From Methanomassiliicoccaceae archaeon (GTDB taxonomy: Archaea; Thermoplasmatota; Thermoplasmata; Methanomassiliicoccales; Methanomethylophilaceae): a stretch of DNA of 33,821 nucleotides. Positions 1 through 9,301 of this stretch are shown here, piece by piece. How positions within the stretch are numbered: the stretch's first letter is position 1; each line of letters opens with the position of its first letter. Made by a program: the position numbers and the translations under genes. Below the pieces are notes generated by a model. The model saw only the letters and a program-made list of their open reading frames with translations. It did not search any database and had not been told where the DNA came from. The DNA is taken from the NCBI GenBank assembly GCA_016282555.1, contig JAEEKU010000154.1, positions 1-33,821 on the forward strand, written 5' to 3'.

Positions 1-248
1 CCCATGACCGAAATGTCGTTCACGGTTCCGGCGACCGATATCTTTCCTATGTCCCCTCCCGGGAAGAACAGGGGCTTGACGGTGTGCCCGTCTATCGTGA
101 ATACGATATCGTCTATAACAGCCGAATCGTCCATCGAATCAAGCGGAACCTCGGCGCCCATTTTAGGAAAATGGCTTGTGATGTGCTTTCCGAGGAATTC
201 CTGCATCAGCTCCCCTCCGGCACCGTGATTCATTATAACTTTGGCCAT
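1..248 (-). CDS. hypE: HypE, hydrogenase maturation protein (partial, N-terminal 82 residues)
   Basis: The minus strand opens with ATG at 248 and reads without a stop to the window edge, so only the N-terminal part is present. The peptide begins MAKVIMNHGAGGELMQEFL and continues through DDSAVI, PLFFPGGDIGK and GTVNDISVMG, which are typical of the HypE/PurM-like ATP-binding fold. HypE dehydrates a thiocarboxamide on its own C-terminal cysteine to make the cyanide ligand of [NiFe]-hydrogenase iron; that C-terminus lies outside the window. No clear Shine-Dalgarno sequence precedes the ATG. An AT-rich box at 324-333 could serve as promoter on this strand with a leader of about 50 nt. A hydrogenase maturation gene fits a hydrogen-using methanogen. 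Confidence 0.9.
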   Translation of the reverse strand, partial: MAKVIMNHGAGGELMQEFLGKHITSHFPKMGAEVPLDSMDDSAVIDDIVFTIDGHTVKPLFFPGGDIGKISVAGTVNDISVM

Positions 249-323
249 GGGCGGGCGATCGCTGAATTCCGATAAAGGAGTTGCTGTCGCTTCCGGCGCC
301 CGGCCGCCTCCGGAAAGCAACCA

Positions 324-333
324 TCTATATATC
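324..333 (+). promoter_or_regulatory. TATA box of tRNA-Arg, possibly shared with hypE
   Basis: CTATATAT is centred about 28 bp upstream of the first base of tRNA-Arg, the usual archaeal TATA-to-start distance. It also reads as a TATA box on the other strand, toward hypE. There is no experimental support. Confidence 0.55.
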
Positions 334-356
334 AGGCGATCAACAATGAGGTAGCG

Positions 357-431
357 GGCCCTGTGGGGTAGTGGATATCCTGTTGGACTTCGGAACCAAT
401 GATTCGGGTTCAATTCCCGGCAGGGCCGCCA
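357..431 (+). tRNA. tRNA-Arg (anticodon UCG), CCA encoded
   Basis: A full cloverleaf can be folded. The acceptor stem pairs GGCCCTG with CAGGGCC, followed by G73 and an encoded CCA. The D arm pairs GGGT with ATCC. The anticodon loop is CTTCGGA, giving UCG for Arg CGA codons, with an A-A mismatch at the base pair closing the loop. The T arm is TCGGG/CCCGG around TTCAATT. No intron is seen. Confidence 0.88.
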
Positions 432-444
432 GGTTAACGGAAAA

Positions 445-475
445 TCCGCAGAATCCTTCCGTCGGAGTCTGCGGA
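445..475. terminator. Bidirectional hairpin terminator between tRNA-Arg and the PEBP gene
   Basis: TCCGCAGA (445-452) pairs with TCTGCGGA (468-475). A further TCC/GGA pairing lies inside, after one mismatch. AAAA precedes and TTTA follows the hairpin. It sits exactly between two converging genes. Confidence 0.6.
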
Positions 476-481
476 ATTTAA

Positions 482-985
482 TCAGGAAGTTTCCGGACCG
501 TATTTTCCCACGAGAACGGCAGTATCGAGGATGTGGCCCATCATGGCGAACACCAGATCGTTGAGGGCGAAGCCGGGTTTAAGATCAAGTTCGCAGTCGA
601 GAGCGAAAACTTTCAGAGTATATCTGTGGACTTTGTCCGGGGGAGCCATGCCGCCGTACCCTGTCGCTTCGGATGCAGGAAAACGATCAAGCACTCCGTG
701 CCAGCTGTTGAGCCCCTCCGTGAAATCCTTTGAATTGCGGGACTCTCCCTCTGCCACCGACGTTTTCTTAAGATTGGCCAGGATCCAGTGGATCCAGCAG
801 AATCCTGAAACGGGAACCGCGTCGTAATCATCGAAAACGGCTGCGAAACTCACAGTATTTCCGGGAGCGTCTTCTATCGAAAAAGGAAATGAGAGGGAGG
901 GCATGCCTTTGATCTTCTCGGTTCCTTTGGATCCGTACTTATCCAGAAAGAATCCGTCCTTTATTCCGGCGCTGGCGACTTTCAT
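482..985 (-). CDS. YbhB/YbcL-type phosphatidylethanolamine-binding (Raf kinase inhibitor-like) protein
   Basis: This 167-residue protein has the length and motifs of prokaryotic PEBP-family proteins. It has an AVFDDYDAVP segment (a variant of the usual DPDAP), the central GFCWIHWILANL strand, and the signature YGGMAPPDKVHRYTLKVFALD region (each given in part). The family has a small anion or lipid-headgroup pocket; its role in archaea is not settled. It is cytosolic, with no signal peptide or membrane segment. The ATG at 985 lies directly after the apt stop codon (TAA at 988-986), so the two genes are probably cotranscribed from the apt promoter. The stop is TGA, followed by the hairpin at 445-475. 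Confidence 0.9.
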   Translation of the reverse strand: MKVASAGIKDGFFLDKYGSKGTEKIKGMPSLSFPFSIEDAPGNTVSFAAVFDDYDAVPVSGFCWIHWILANLKKTSVAEGESRNSKDFTEGLNSWHGVLDRFPASEATGYGGMAPPDKVHRYTLKVFALDCELDLKPGFALNDLVFAMMGHILDTAVLVGKYGPETS

Positions 986-1507
986 TTACTTGCCCTCGTA
1001 TCTTATCAACGATTCCACGTCGTACCCTTTCAGTTTTTCTCTGCCGCCGAGGCCGGCCAGCTCCATCACGAAGCAGATTTTGACGACTTTTCCGCCGAGA
1101 CGCTCTATAAGCTTCACCATGGCTTCGGTCGTGCCGCCGGTAGCTATCAGATCGTCCACGATCACCACCTTCTGGCCGGGCTTTACCGCGTCCTTGTGGA
1201 TTTCCAGTTCGGCGCTTCCGTACTCCAGATCGTACTTTTCGGAAATGGTCTCTCTGGGAAGCTTTCCCTTCTTGCGGACGAGAATGAAGCCCTTCTCCAT
1301 CGCGTACGCGACCGGGGCTCCGAAAATGAATCCGCGGGACTCCGAACCGGCGACGAGATCGAAATCCAGATCCTCCAGCGATTCGATGAGCTGATCGATA
1401 GCCATGCCGAATCCCTCCGGATTCAGGGTGACGGTGGTAATATCTCTGAAAATTATTCCGGGCTTGGGAAAGTCGGGAATGGACGTGACGTAATCTTCGA
1501 GTTTCAT
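986..1507 (-). CDS. apt: Adenine phosphoribosyltransferase
   Basis: At 173 residues this is normal size for Apt, the purine salvage enzyme that joins adenine to PRPP to give AMP. It shows the N-terminal IPDFPKPGIIFRDITT segment, the AGSESRGFIFG hood-region motif, and the PRPP-binding loop VVIVDDLIATGGT near residue 120. An alternative is another type I phosphoribosyltransferase of the Apt/xanthine group, but the N-terminal motif favours Apt. The TATA-like box at about 1526-1536 lies only about 25 bp from the ATG and no good Shine-Dalgarno is visible, so the mRNA may be leaderless. The gene stops with TAA, and the PEBP-like gene starts immediately afterwards. Confidence 0.93.
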   Translation of the reverse strand: MKLEDYVTSIPDFPKPGIIFRDITTVTLNPEGFGMAIDQLIESLEDLDFDLVAGSESRGFIFGAPVAYAMEKGFILVRKKGKLPRETISEKYDLEYGSAELEIHKDAVKPGQKVVIVDDLIATGGTTEAMVKLIERLGGKVVKICFVMELAGLGGREKLKGYDVESLIRYEGK

Positions 1508-1525
1508 ACATCCGTATCGTCACGG

Positions 1526-1536
1526 CGATAAAAACA
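1526..1536 (-). promoter_or_regulatory. apt: TATA-like box for apt
   Basis: On the minus strand the sequence reads TGTTTTTATCG. Its centre is about 25 bp from the apt start codon, which places the predicted transcription start at or next to the ATG. Confidence 0.45.
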
Positions 1537-1551
1537 GTAGCGTAAGAAAGG

Positions 1552-1572
1552 GATCCGGCGCGGGGCCGGATC
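1552..1572 (-). terminator. Hairpin terminator after the SPFH operon
   Basis: GATCCGGC (1552-1559) and GCCGGATC (1565-1572) form an 8-bp stem with a 5-nt loop, a few bases after the TGA of the SPFH gene. On the transcribed strand it is followed by CCCTTTCTT. Confidence 0.6.
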
Positions 1573-1577
1573 GGGTT

Positions 1578-3391
<1,814 letters not shown>

Positions 3392-3395
3392 ATTA

Positions 3396-3761
3396 TCAGT
3401 TGTTCCTGTTCTTTATTGCCATTACTATTCCTATAGCGGCTATGATCACGATTAGTACAATAACGGTTATTATAAAGTCGCCGGTCAGGCTGTATACCAG
3501 GCCCGAGGCGCCTATCGCGGTCAGAAGAATCCCCCCGACCATGATGGAATCGCCGTAGGAAGCCCCGAAATTGTTCGTGCCCTTTCCTCTGAATACCGAG
3601 GATACGGCGGTGAACGCTCCGAACACTATCAGCACGGTCCAGAGTGCGTTCCAGGCCTCGCCGGTAACGTAGAATATCGCAATCCCGAGCGCGATCGCGA
3701 GAAGGAATACTCCTCCGGAGATCGCCCCCCAGGTACTGTTTGAATTAGACGCCATTCTCAT
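3396..3761 (-). CDS. Small membrane protein with about four transmembrane helices
   Basis: The 121-residue protein (119 if the second ATG at 3755 is used) has four hydrophobic segments, roughly residues 12-31, 36-53, 70-90 and 93-113, and ends in a short basic tail KNRNN. I do not recognise a family. It lies between the zinc-ribbon gene and the coiled-coil gene of the SPFH operon, in the place where bacterial SPFH operons often carry an integral membrane protein. It may be the membrane platform for the soluble partners (inference). The frame can be extended upstream of 3761, but that overlaps the previous gene's end without a better start. Confidence 0.8.
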   Translation of the reverse strand: MRMASNSNSTWGAISGGVFLLAIALGIAIFYVTGEAWNALWTVLIVFGAFTAVSSVFRGKGTNNFGASYGDSIMVGGILLTAIGASGLVYSLTGDFIITVIVLIVIIAAIGIVMAIKNRNN

Positions 3762-3766
3762 CACGC

Positions 3767-5308
3767 TCAAATTATTACTAAACTCTTTGTTCCGAGTGCG
3801 CTGACGACTTTGGGAGCCAGTTTGTCGAACGCTTTGGGAAGCACGACGCGGTCCCCGTCGGTTTTGCACGGGATATAAATCAGCCTCTTTACTACGGGCT
3901 TGCTCAGTTTAAGCTTGGAGTGCGTGGTCGAACACTGCTTGAGATACTCTTCCACGAGCTTCGTAGCTTCGGTTTTCGTGCTGAGAGGAACGATGATCCT
4001 CTTGCTTCCGGGCGAATTGGAAGCGGCGGAATCGGACAGAACGCCTATTCCTGCCCCTCCGCTTATGCTGTTCTCCTGACCCTTGATCTTGGACATTATG
4101 GACGCCTCGGGAGCTGCCCCGAATATGTCGGTAAGCCCGGTCTTCGGATTGGAGAGAGCGGTCTCCGATATCGTGAACGTGGCCGGGATGAGGAGATCCT
4201 CGGTCACTTCCACGCTCTTCTTGGAGAACAGAGCGCCGGTCGTGAAGCTGTATTTCAGATCCACGTCCCAGAAGGGGTAGAGTGTGTCGCCGTCTCCGGC
4301 GCATATCAGGAGAGAACCGGAGTCGCGTGCGGAAATGATATCCTCGATTCCTTTGAACATCTCCACGTCCCTCTCCTTCTTGTCGAGAAGGTAATTCCAG
4401 GTGGGGTTGTCGGGATATCTCAGGCTGGTGATGCTGTTGAGAGTGTTCAGCAGCTTAAGCGGATCGGAGGAGGATCCGTTGGACATCTCGGCTATGTGAA
4501 GCAGCGTTTTGGACTGCGAGACCTCGAGATCCACGGCGCGTATCATAACGGCCATAGTGGGGCTCCTCAGAAGGTTCTTTTTCGCTTCCTCGAGGCTTTT
4601 GATTCCCCTTTCCGCGTACACCGTGCAGTCCAGAGCGTTGCCGTTGAGTATATAGTCCGATGCCGTGCAGATCTCGGCGAGCGCGTTCAGCCTCTGGACG
4701 AAGGGTTCGTACCCTTTGCATCTGCTCATGTTGCTCGCTGACTCCTTGAAATTGTTAGCCATCAGAACGAATCTCCCGGGTGTGGTATCCGAGAGCAGTT
4801 TGGAATTGTTGACCATCAGAGCGTACGTGGAGGCGAGGTTTTCGGCTTCCACTATGCTGTTCTTGTTGTCGACATCGATGGCCAGAGGCTCTATGCTCTT
4901 GAGTTTCGCATTGAATTCGAAAGCATAGTTCGACGTGTATTTGGCTTTCATAGGCTCCCCTTTGCTGAACGGGAGGACTATGAGCGGATTGCTTATGACC
5001 GAGTTCATGTTGAGCTTGAACTCTCTGATCTCGGGATCGATCATAGGCTTGACGTTGTTGACGTAAATGCTGTGTCTCGCTATCGGATCGACGTTCTCCG
5101 TCTGGCTTATCGAAAAACCTCCCGGAACGGCTTTGCTTATCCAGGATTTGATCTCGCCCATCATCTGATCCATGTACGCCTTGGCGTCCACGCGCTGCTG
5201 GCTGGTACCGCAGCACTGGCACGTGACATAGGGCGATTCCGATTCCAGATCTTTCTTATCCAGCGGTGCGCCGCAATATTTGCACCGGAGTTCAACCATC
5301 TCTTCCAT
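3767..5308 (-). CDS. Zinc-ribbon protein of unknown function (513 aa)
   Basis: The N-terminus carries a zinc ribbon with C9/C12 (CKYCGAPL) and C30/C33 (CQCCG). The remaining 470 or so residues are mixed alpha/beta, with no transmembrane segment or catalytic motif I can recognise. The layout (N-terminal ribbon plus long unknown domain, beside SPFH and coiled-coil genes) recalls YdjG-like proteins of bacterial SPFH operons; I could not confirm homology by eye. The start at 5308 is three codons before a second ATG and lies just past the upstream TGA, with GATGAGG inside the upstream gene's end as a possible ribosome-binding site. The stop TGA is 5 bases before the membrane-protein start. Confidence 0.8.
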   Translation of the reverse strand: MEEMVELRCKYCGAPLDKKDLESESPYVTCQCCGTSQQRVDAKAYMDQMMGEIKSWISKAVPGGFSISQTENVDPIARHSIYVNNVKPMIDPEIREFKLNMNSVISNPLIVLPFSKGEPMKAKYTSNYAFEFNAKLKSIEPLAIDVDNKNSIVEAENLASTYALMVNNSKLLSDTTPGRFVLMANNFKESASNMSRCKGYEPFVQRLNALAEICTASDYILNGNALDCTVYAERGIKSLEEAKKNLLRSPTMAVMIRAVDLEVSQSKTLLHIAEMSNGSSSDPLKLLNTLNSITSLRYPDNPTWNYLLDKKERDVEMFKGIEDIISARDSGSLLICAGDGDTLYPFWDVDLKYSFTTGALFSKKSVEVTEDLLIPATFTISETALSNPKTGLTDIFGAAPEASIMSKIKGQENSISGGAGIGVLSDSAASNSPGSKRIIVPLSTKTEATKLVEEYLKQCSTTHSKLKLSKPVVKRLIYIPCKTDGDRVVLPKAFDKLAPKVVSALGTKSLVII

Positions 5309-5309
5309 T

Positions 5310-6254
5310 TCAGTTCGACCTCATCATCCTCAGTGTGCTGATCTCTCTCTGCAGCGAGCTGATCTCGGCCTGAAGCCTCGCTTCCATGGCGCGCATCTCG
5401 CTCATTGCTTTCTGGTGGTATCCGTACGCGATTTCGTCGGCGCGTTTGGACACGGCCGAATAACACGCGCGGCAGATATAGATGTGTTTGCTCTCCTCGT
5501 CCCTGTTCTTGCTGGTGCCTTCGCAGCTGCTCTCGAGGGCGAGGGCGGGAGATATGTCCGCGGGCGCCGAATAGAAGTGTATCCCCTCTCCGGAGGCGAG
5601 CCTTCCGCAGAGCCAGCACTTGCACGTATTGTTATACGCTTTGAATCTGGCCTCGTTCGCGCTTCCGCTCTGTCCGTTCTGCTTGCGGTATCCCATCGCG
5701 ATCTGCTCGTACTCCGCGGCCTTGGAGGGGTTCTCCCACACGACCGAATCGGACAGCGCCTCGAACGAAACCGCCATCAGATTGAAGAATTCGCTCGTAC
5801 CGGTAACGGTAGTGTCGTTGTTGAATATCTCCTGGATGATCAGATGATCGCTTCCGATCTTCTCCTGGAACTCCTGAGCCAGAACTTCGAGGTTCTTGGA
5901 AACGGCTTCGAGATCCTTTTTCTGCGCCCTCTGGATCATCAGGCTGACTTTCCTGAACGTCAGCTCCGCTTCTACCAGAAGACGGTCCCTGTCGACATGC
6001 GTCAGTCCGAAATCGAAGTCGTCCGACTTCAGATTTTTCAGGGCGGCGATCAGGCCGGAGTAGCAGTCCGGCTTGTCCAGCTTGCCCATCATATCGATGA
6101 GGGCGACCTGGGCGGCCGCCACGTCGTTGACTCCTCCCTCTTTGTTTATAGATTTCTGAAGCACTCCGCGCGCCTTGGAGAATTCTCCGCGCTTGATCAA
6201 TTCGTTTCCTTCGCTGTATAGGTCGTCCCCGTTCTTGAACAGTTTAAACGCCAC
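5310..6254 (-). CDS. TPR-like protein with a zinc-binding module and C-terminal coiled coil
   Basis: This is the first gene of the SPFH operon, 314 residues. Residues 1-60 resemble helical TPR repeats (SEGNELIKRGEFSKARGVL). A helical middle follows, then cysteines at 211, 213, 216 (CKCWLCGR) and 261, 264 (CRACY) that look like a zinc site. The last 40 residues form a coiled coil with regular Glu/Leu/Arg heptads. The start is GTG at 6254, supported by GGTGAG five bases upstream. I do not recognise the family. Helical-repeat and zinc modules suggest a scaffold or adaptor rather than an enzyme (inference). Confidence 0.78.
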   Translation of the reverse strand: MAFKLFKNGDDLYSEGNELIKRGEFSKARGVLQKSINKEGGVNDVAAAQVALIDMMGKLDKPDCYSGLIAALKNLKSDDFDFGLTHVDRDRLLVEAELTFRKVSLMIQRAQKKDLEAVSKNLEVLAQEFQEKIGSDHLIIQEIFNNDTTVTGTSEFFNLMAVSFEALSDSVVWENPSKAAEYEQIAMGYRKQNGQSGSANEARFKAYNNTCKCWLCGRLASGEGIHFYSAPADISPALALESSCEGTSKNRDEESKHIYICRACYSAVSKRADEIAYGYHQKAMSEMRAMEARLQAEISSLQREISTLRMMRSN

Positions 6255-6279
6255 AGTCTCACCGACGGTTAATACAATT

Positions 6280-6301
6280 ACTATTCTAAAACTATTCTAA
6301 A
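6280..6301. repeat. Tandem 11-bp direct repeat in the SPFH operon promoter region
   Basis: ACTATTCTAAA occurs twice, back to back (6280-6290 and 6291-6301), 25 bp upstream of the GTG of the first operon gene. On the minus strand it reads TTTAGAATAGT twice, which overlaps where a TATA box or activator site would be expected. Confidence 0.65.
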
Positions 6302-6446
6302 AGAATCCGTCCGGTTTTCGAAGACACATGAGGCCGCCGGCCCCTCCCTGTTCCGGACAGTGCTCTGAAAAATATTAAAAAACTGAATATATATCCATAA
6401 TTTTCAAAAATATTAGATATTTATCTATCCTAAAAACATCCTGCTA

Positions 6447-6465
6447 TTGATTTAAACTAAATCAA
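6447..6465. promoter_or_regulatory. Perfect palindrome upstream of glnN, probable operator
   Basis: TTGATTTA (6447-6454) and TAAATCAA (6458-6465) are perfect inverted arms around AAC. The palindrome abuts the glnN TATA box, the usual place for an archaeal repressor or activator site. It does not match the GGAA-N6-TTCC nitrogen operator known from other methanogens. Confidence 0.55.
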
Positions 6466-6477
6466 ATTATTTATAAC
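6466..6477 (+). promoter_or_regulatory. glnN: TATA box of glnN
   Basis: ATTATTTATAAC is centred about 28 bp upstream of the glnN ATG at 6500. The predicted transcript therefore has almost no leader. Confidence 0.5.
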
Positions 6478-6499
6478 GGTACCGGCATGCGAGAGCACT

Positions 6500-8683
6500 A
6501 TGGCAAACAGCAGGTTCAGAGCCGTGGAGGAGGCGTACGCCAAAACGGCGGTGAAAGCCCGGCCTCCGGCGGATTCCACTTCAGATTACTACGGATGCAA
6601 CGTTTTCAGCCGGAGCAACATGAGAAAGTACCTTTCGTCCGACACCAGGAGGAAAGTGTACGAATCCATCGAGCAGGGAGTGACTCTGGACCGCGATACG
6701 GCGGAACAGGTTGCCGCCGGAATGAAGCGCTGGGCCCAGGACATGGGCGCGACGCATTACACACACTGGTTCCAGCCTCTCACCGGAGGAACCGCCGAAA
6801 AACACGACTCCTTCGCGGAGCCGTACGGAAAGGGCGACTCCCTCGAGGTCTTCACCGGAAAAATCCTCTGCCAGCAGGAATCGGACGCCTCGTCTTTCCC
6901 AAACGGAGGGCTCAGGAACACGTTCGAAGCGCGGGGATACACCGCATGGGATCCTTCCTCGCCGGCTTTCGTCATGGGGGACCGCCTGTGCATCCCCACG
7001 GTTTTCGTCTCGTACACCAAGGAGGCGCTGGACTACAAAACCCCTCTGCTGAAATCGGAGGTCGCAGTCTCCTCCGCGGCAGAAGAGCTTCTTAAATACT
7101 TCGGAATCGAGGGGGACAGGGTATTCTCCTATCTGGGCTGGGAACAGGAATATTTCCTGGTGGATTCCTCGCTGTACGCCCAGAGGCCGGATCTCATAAT
7201 GGCCGAGAGGACTCTGGTCGGGCACAACTCCGCCAGAAACCAGCAGCTGGAGGATCACTACTTCGGATCCATACCGTCCAGGGTTCTGGAGTTCATGAAG
7301 GACCTGGAATTCGAATGCTACAAACTGGGCATTCCGGTGAAAACCAGGCATAACGAGGTCGCCCCCAACCAGTACGAGATAGCGCCTGTCTACGAGCAGG
7401 CCAACATCGCCATAGATCACAACCTTCTGCTCATGTCCGTGATGAGATCGGTGGCCGACAGGCACGGGTTCAAGGCCCTGCTTCACGAGAAGCCGTTCGC
7501 GGGCGTCAACGGCTCCGGGAAGCACTGCAACTGGTCTCTCGGAACCGAATCTGGAATAAGCCTCCTGGCTCCCGGAAAGACGGATCTGGAGAACCTCAGG
7601 TTCCTCGCGTTCATGGCCAACGTTCTGAAGGCGGTGTACGACAACAACGCTCTCCTGAAAGCAAGCATAATGACCGCGTCCAACGCCCACAGGCTGGGGG
7701 CCAACGAGGCCCCGCCCGCGATAATCTCGTCGTTCCTGGGGACCCAGGTGACGGAGGCATTCAGAGAGCTCCTGAACTCGATGGACATGGTCAAAATCAA
7801 GGGAAAGGTGGGATACAGCCTGGGAATCCCGCAGGTTCCGGAGCTTCTGATCGACAACACCGACCGGAACAGGACGTCCCCCTTCGCGTTTACCGGAAAC
7901 AGATTCGAGTTCAGAGCCGTGGGATCTTCTGCCAACTGCTCGAGCGCGGTATCGGTGCTGAACACGATAACGGCATATCAGCTGGAGAGGTTCAGAGAGG
8001 CGGTTGACAGGCGCGTAGCCTCCGGAATCCCGGTCATGAAGGCTCTTCTGGACGAGACCAGGGACACCTTCAGATCGTGCGAGAAAGTGTGCTTCGACGG
8101 GAACGGATACTCGGAGGAGTGGAAAGCGGAGGCCGCCAGACGCGGGCTCGACTGCGAAACGAGCGCGCCTCTGATCTACGACAGCCTTCTCTCGGAAAGA
8201 ACGACGGAAGTGTTCGGCAGAACCGGCGTCATGAGCCGGACGGAGCTGCGGGCCAGAGCGGAGATAGACTGGGAGATCTACAGCAAGAAGATAGAGATCG
8301 AGGCGAGAGTCCTTGCCGATCTCACAGCCAACCACATCCTTCCGGTGGCCACCAGATACCAGTCCGTGCTTCTCGACAACGTCTCCAAGATGAAGGAGAT
8401 CTTCGAAGAAGACGAATACAAGAAGGTCGCATCCGGAGAGATCGATATCATCAGGGAAATCGCTGCGCGCATCAGCGAAGCCCGTTCCCTCGTGATCAGA
8501 ATGGAGGAGGCGGCCGACAGAATTATCGAGATAGGATCCGAAAGGGAGAGAGCCGTGGCGTTCCATGACGAGATCGTTCCCTTCCTGGACGAGATCAGGG
8601 TTCATGTCGACGCCCTCGAAATGATAGTCGACGATCAGATGTGGCCGCTCCCCAAGTACCGCGAGCTCCTCTTCGTAAGATGA
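6500..8683 (+). CDS. glnN: Type III glutamine synthetase (GSIII/GlnN)
   Basis: At 727 residues the protein has GSIII length, unlike the roughly 450-residue GSI usual in archaea. It catalyses ATP-dependent amidation of glutamate with ammonium. Visible family marks are THWFQPLTG near residue 95, EQEYFLVD (substrate/metal glutamates) near 215, the GSIII motif FAGVNGSGKHCNWSLGT near 335-350, and HRLGANEAPPAI near 395. A long helical C-terminal region of the GSIII type follows. The ATG at 6500 is preceded by GAGAG and, further up, by the TATA box and palindrome. GSIII is mainly bacterial, so acquisition by transfer is plausible. The TGA overlaps the ATG of the next gene. Confidence 0.96.
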   Translation: MANSRFRAVEEAYAKTAVKARPPADSTSDYYGCNVFSRSNMRKYLSSDTRRKVYESIEQGVTLDRDTAEQVAAGMKRWAQDMGATHYTHWFQPLTGGTAEKHDSFAEPYGKGDSLEVFTGKILCQQESDASSFPNGGLRNTFEARGYTAWDPSSPAFVMGDRLCIPTVFVSYTKEALDYKTPLLKSEVAVSSAAEELLKYFGIEGDRVFSYLGWEQEYFLVDSSLYAQRPDLIMAERTLVGHNSARNQQLEDHYFGSIPSRVLEFMKDLEFECYKLGIPVKTRHNEVAPNQYEIAPVYEQANIAIDHNLLLMSVMRSVADRHGFKALLHEKPFAGVNGSGKHCNWSLGTESGISLLAPGKTDLENLRFLAFMANVLKAVYDNNALLKASIMTASNAHRLGANEAPPAIISSFLGTQVTEAFRELLNSMDMVKIKGKVGYSLGIPQVPELLIDNTDRNRTSPFAFTGNRFEFRAVGSSANCSSAVSVLNTITAYQLERFREAVDRRVASGIPVMKALLDETRDTFRSCEKVCFDGNGYSEEWKAEAARRGLDCETSAPLIYDSLLSERTTEVFGRTGVMSRTELRARAEIDWEIYSKKIEIEARVLADLTANHILPVATRYQSVLLDNVSKMKEIFEEDEYKKVASGEIDIIREIAARISEARSLVIRMEEAADRIIEIGSERERAVAFHDEIVPFLDEIRVHVDALEMIVDDQMWPLPKYRELLFVR

Positions 8684-9159
8684 TGAATGCAATAAAGGGG
8701 GCTATGACGGATCCGGAGATCCGCAGATTTCTGGAGAACGGGGAGTACGGGATCCTCTGCACCGCCGGACGCGACGGCTTCCCCTGCGGAACTCCGGTGA
8801 ACTACGTCTTCTACGGAGACAGAATATATTTCCATGGATCCGGGAAAGGGGAGAAGGCACTGAACTTGGCTGCCGATCCCAGATGCTGCTTCGCCGTCGC
8901 GAGATCGGACGGATACATAATTACGGGGAATACCGCATGCAACGTCACCGCGTCCTACGAGTCGGTGATCGTTAAAGGAACCGCGGCCCCCGTCGCGGAT
9001 CCAGGCGAAAAAGAAGCCGTCCTGAGGGCTATGATAGGATCTCTCGCTCCCGGGAGAAAAGACCTGCCGATGAGCCCGGAGAGAATCCGCGCGGTATCGG
9101 TATTCAGAATCGATCCGGAATCGGTTACCGGGAAATACTGCCGTCCGGCGAAGCCGTAA
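8680..9159 (+). CDS. Pyridoxamine 5'-phosphate oxidase-like flavin-binding protein (NimA-like)
   Basis: The 159-residue protein has the split beta-barrel features of the PNPOx-like/NimA group: GILCTAGRDGFPCGTPVNYVFYGDRIYFHGSGKGEKA (given in part, residues about 22-58), then a CCFAVA strand and a VIVKGTA strand. Members bind FMN or other flavins, or heme; the substrate here is unknown. The ATG at 8680 overlaps the glnN stop (ATGA), suggesting coupling. An ATG at 8704, preceded by AAAGGGGG, is an alternative start eight codons in. The stop is TAA, followed by T-rich tracts at 9177-9201 that may end transcription. Confidence 0.85.
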   Translation: MMNAIKGAMTDPEIRRFLENGEYGILCTAGRDGFPCGTPVNYVFYGDRIYFHGSGKGEKALNLAADPRCCFAVARSDGYIITGNTACNVTASYESVIVKGTAAPVADPGEKEAVLRAMIGSLAPGRKDLPMSPERIRAVSVFRIDPESVTGKYCRPAKP

Positions 9160-9205
9160 CGTTCCCGCGCATCGTCTTTTCCGGCTGCGGTTTCGTTTTT
9201 TGCAA

Positions 9206-9232
9206 TTATCGGTTTACGCAAAAAACCGATAA
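9206..9232. promoter_or_regulatory. Inverted repeat directly upstream of the thermosome TATA box, probable operator
   Basis: TTATCGGTTT (9206-9215) and AAACCGATAA (9223-9232) are perfect 10-bp inverted arms separated by 7 bp. The right arm ends two bases before the TATA box and covers the place of the BRE. It could bind a heat-shock regulator; a terminator for the upstream gene is less likely because no U-run follows. Confidence 0.55.
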
Positions 9233-9233
9233 G

Positions 9234-9247
9234 TTATATTTATATAG
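9234..9247 (+). promoter_or_regulatory. TATA box of the thermosome gene
   Basis: TTATATTTATATAG is a strong archaeal TATA element. The predicted start near 9267 gives a leader of about 35 nt containing the GGAGG ribosome-binding site. Confidence 0.65.
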
Positions 9248-9301
9248 AAGAACAAACTTTAACCGCTTAGTATTCCACAAAGGAAGAATGGAGGAACAAA
9301 A

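Noticed and set aside
6581-8692. A 703-residue open frame antisense to glnN
   Set aside because: It mirrors glnN codon positions, has no family motif, and is His/Gly/Val-rich in the way of antisense shadows. The sense strand encodes a complete GSIII.
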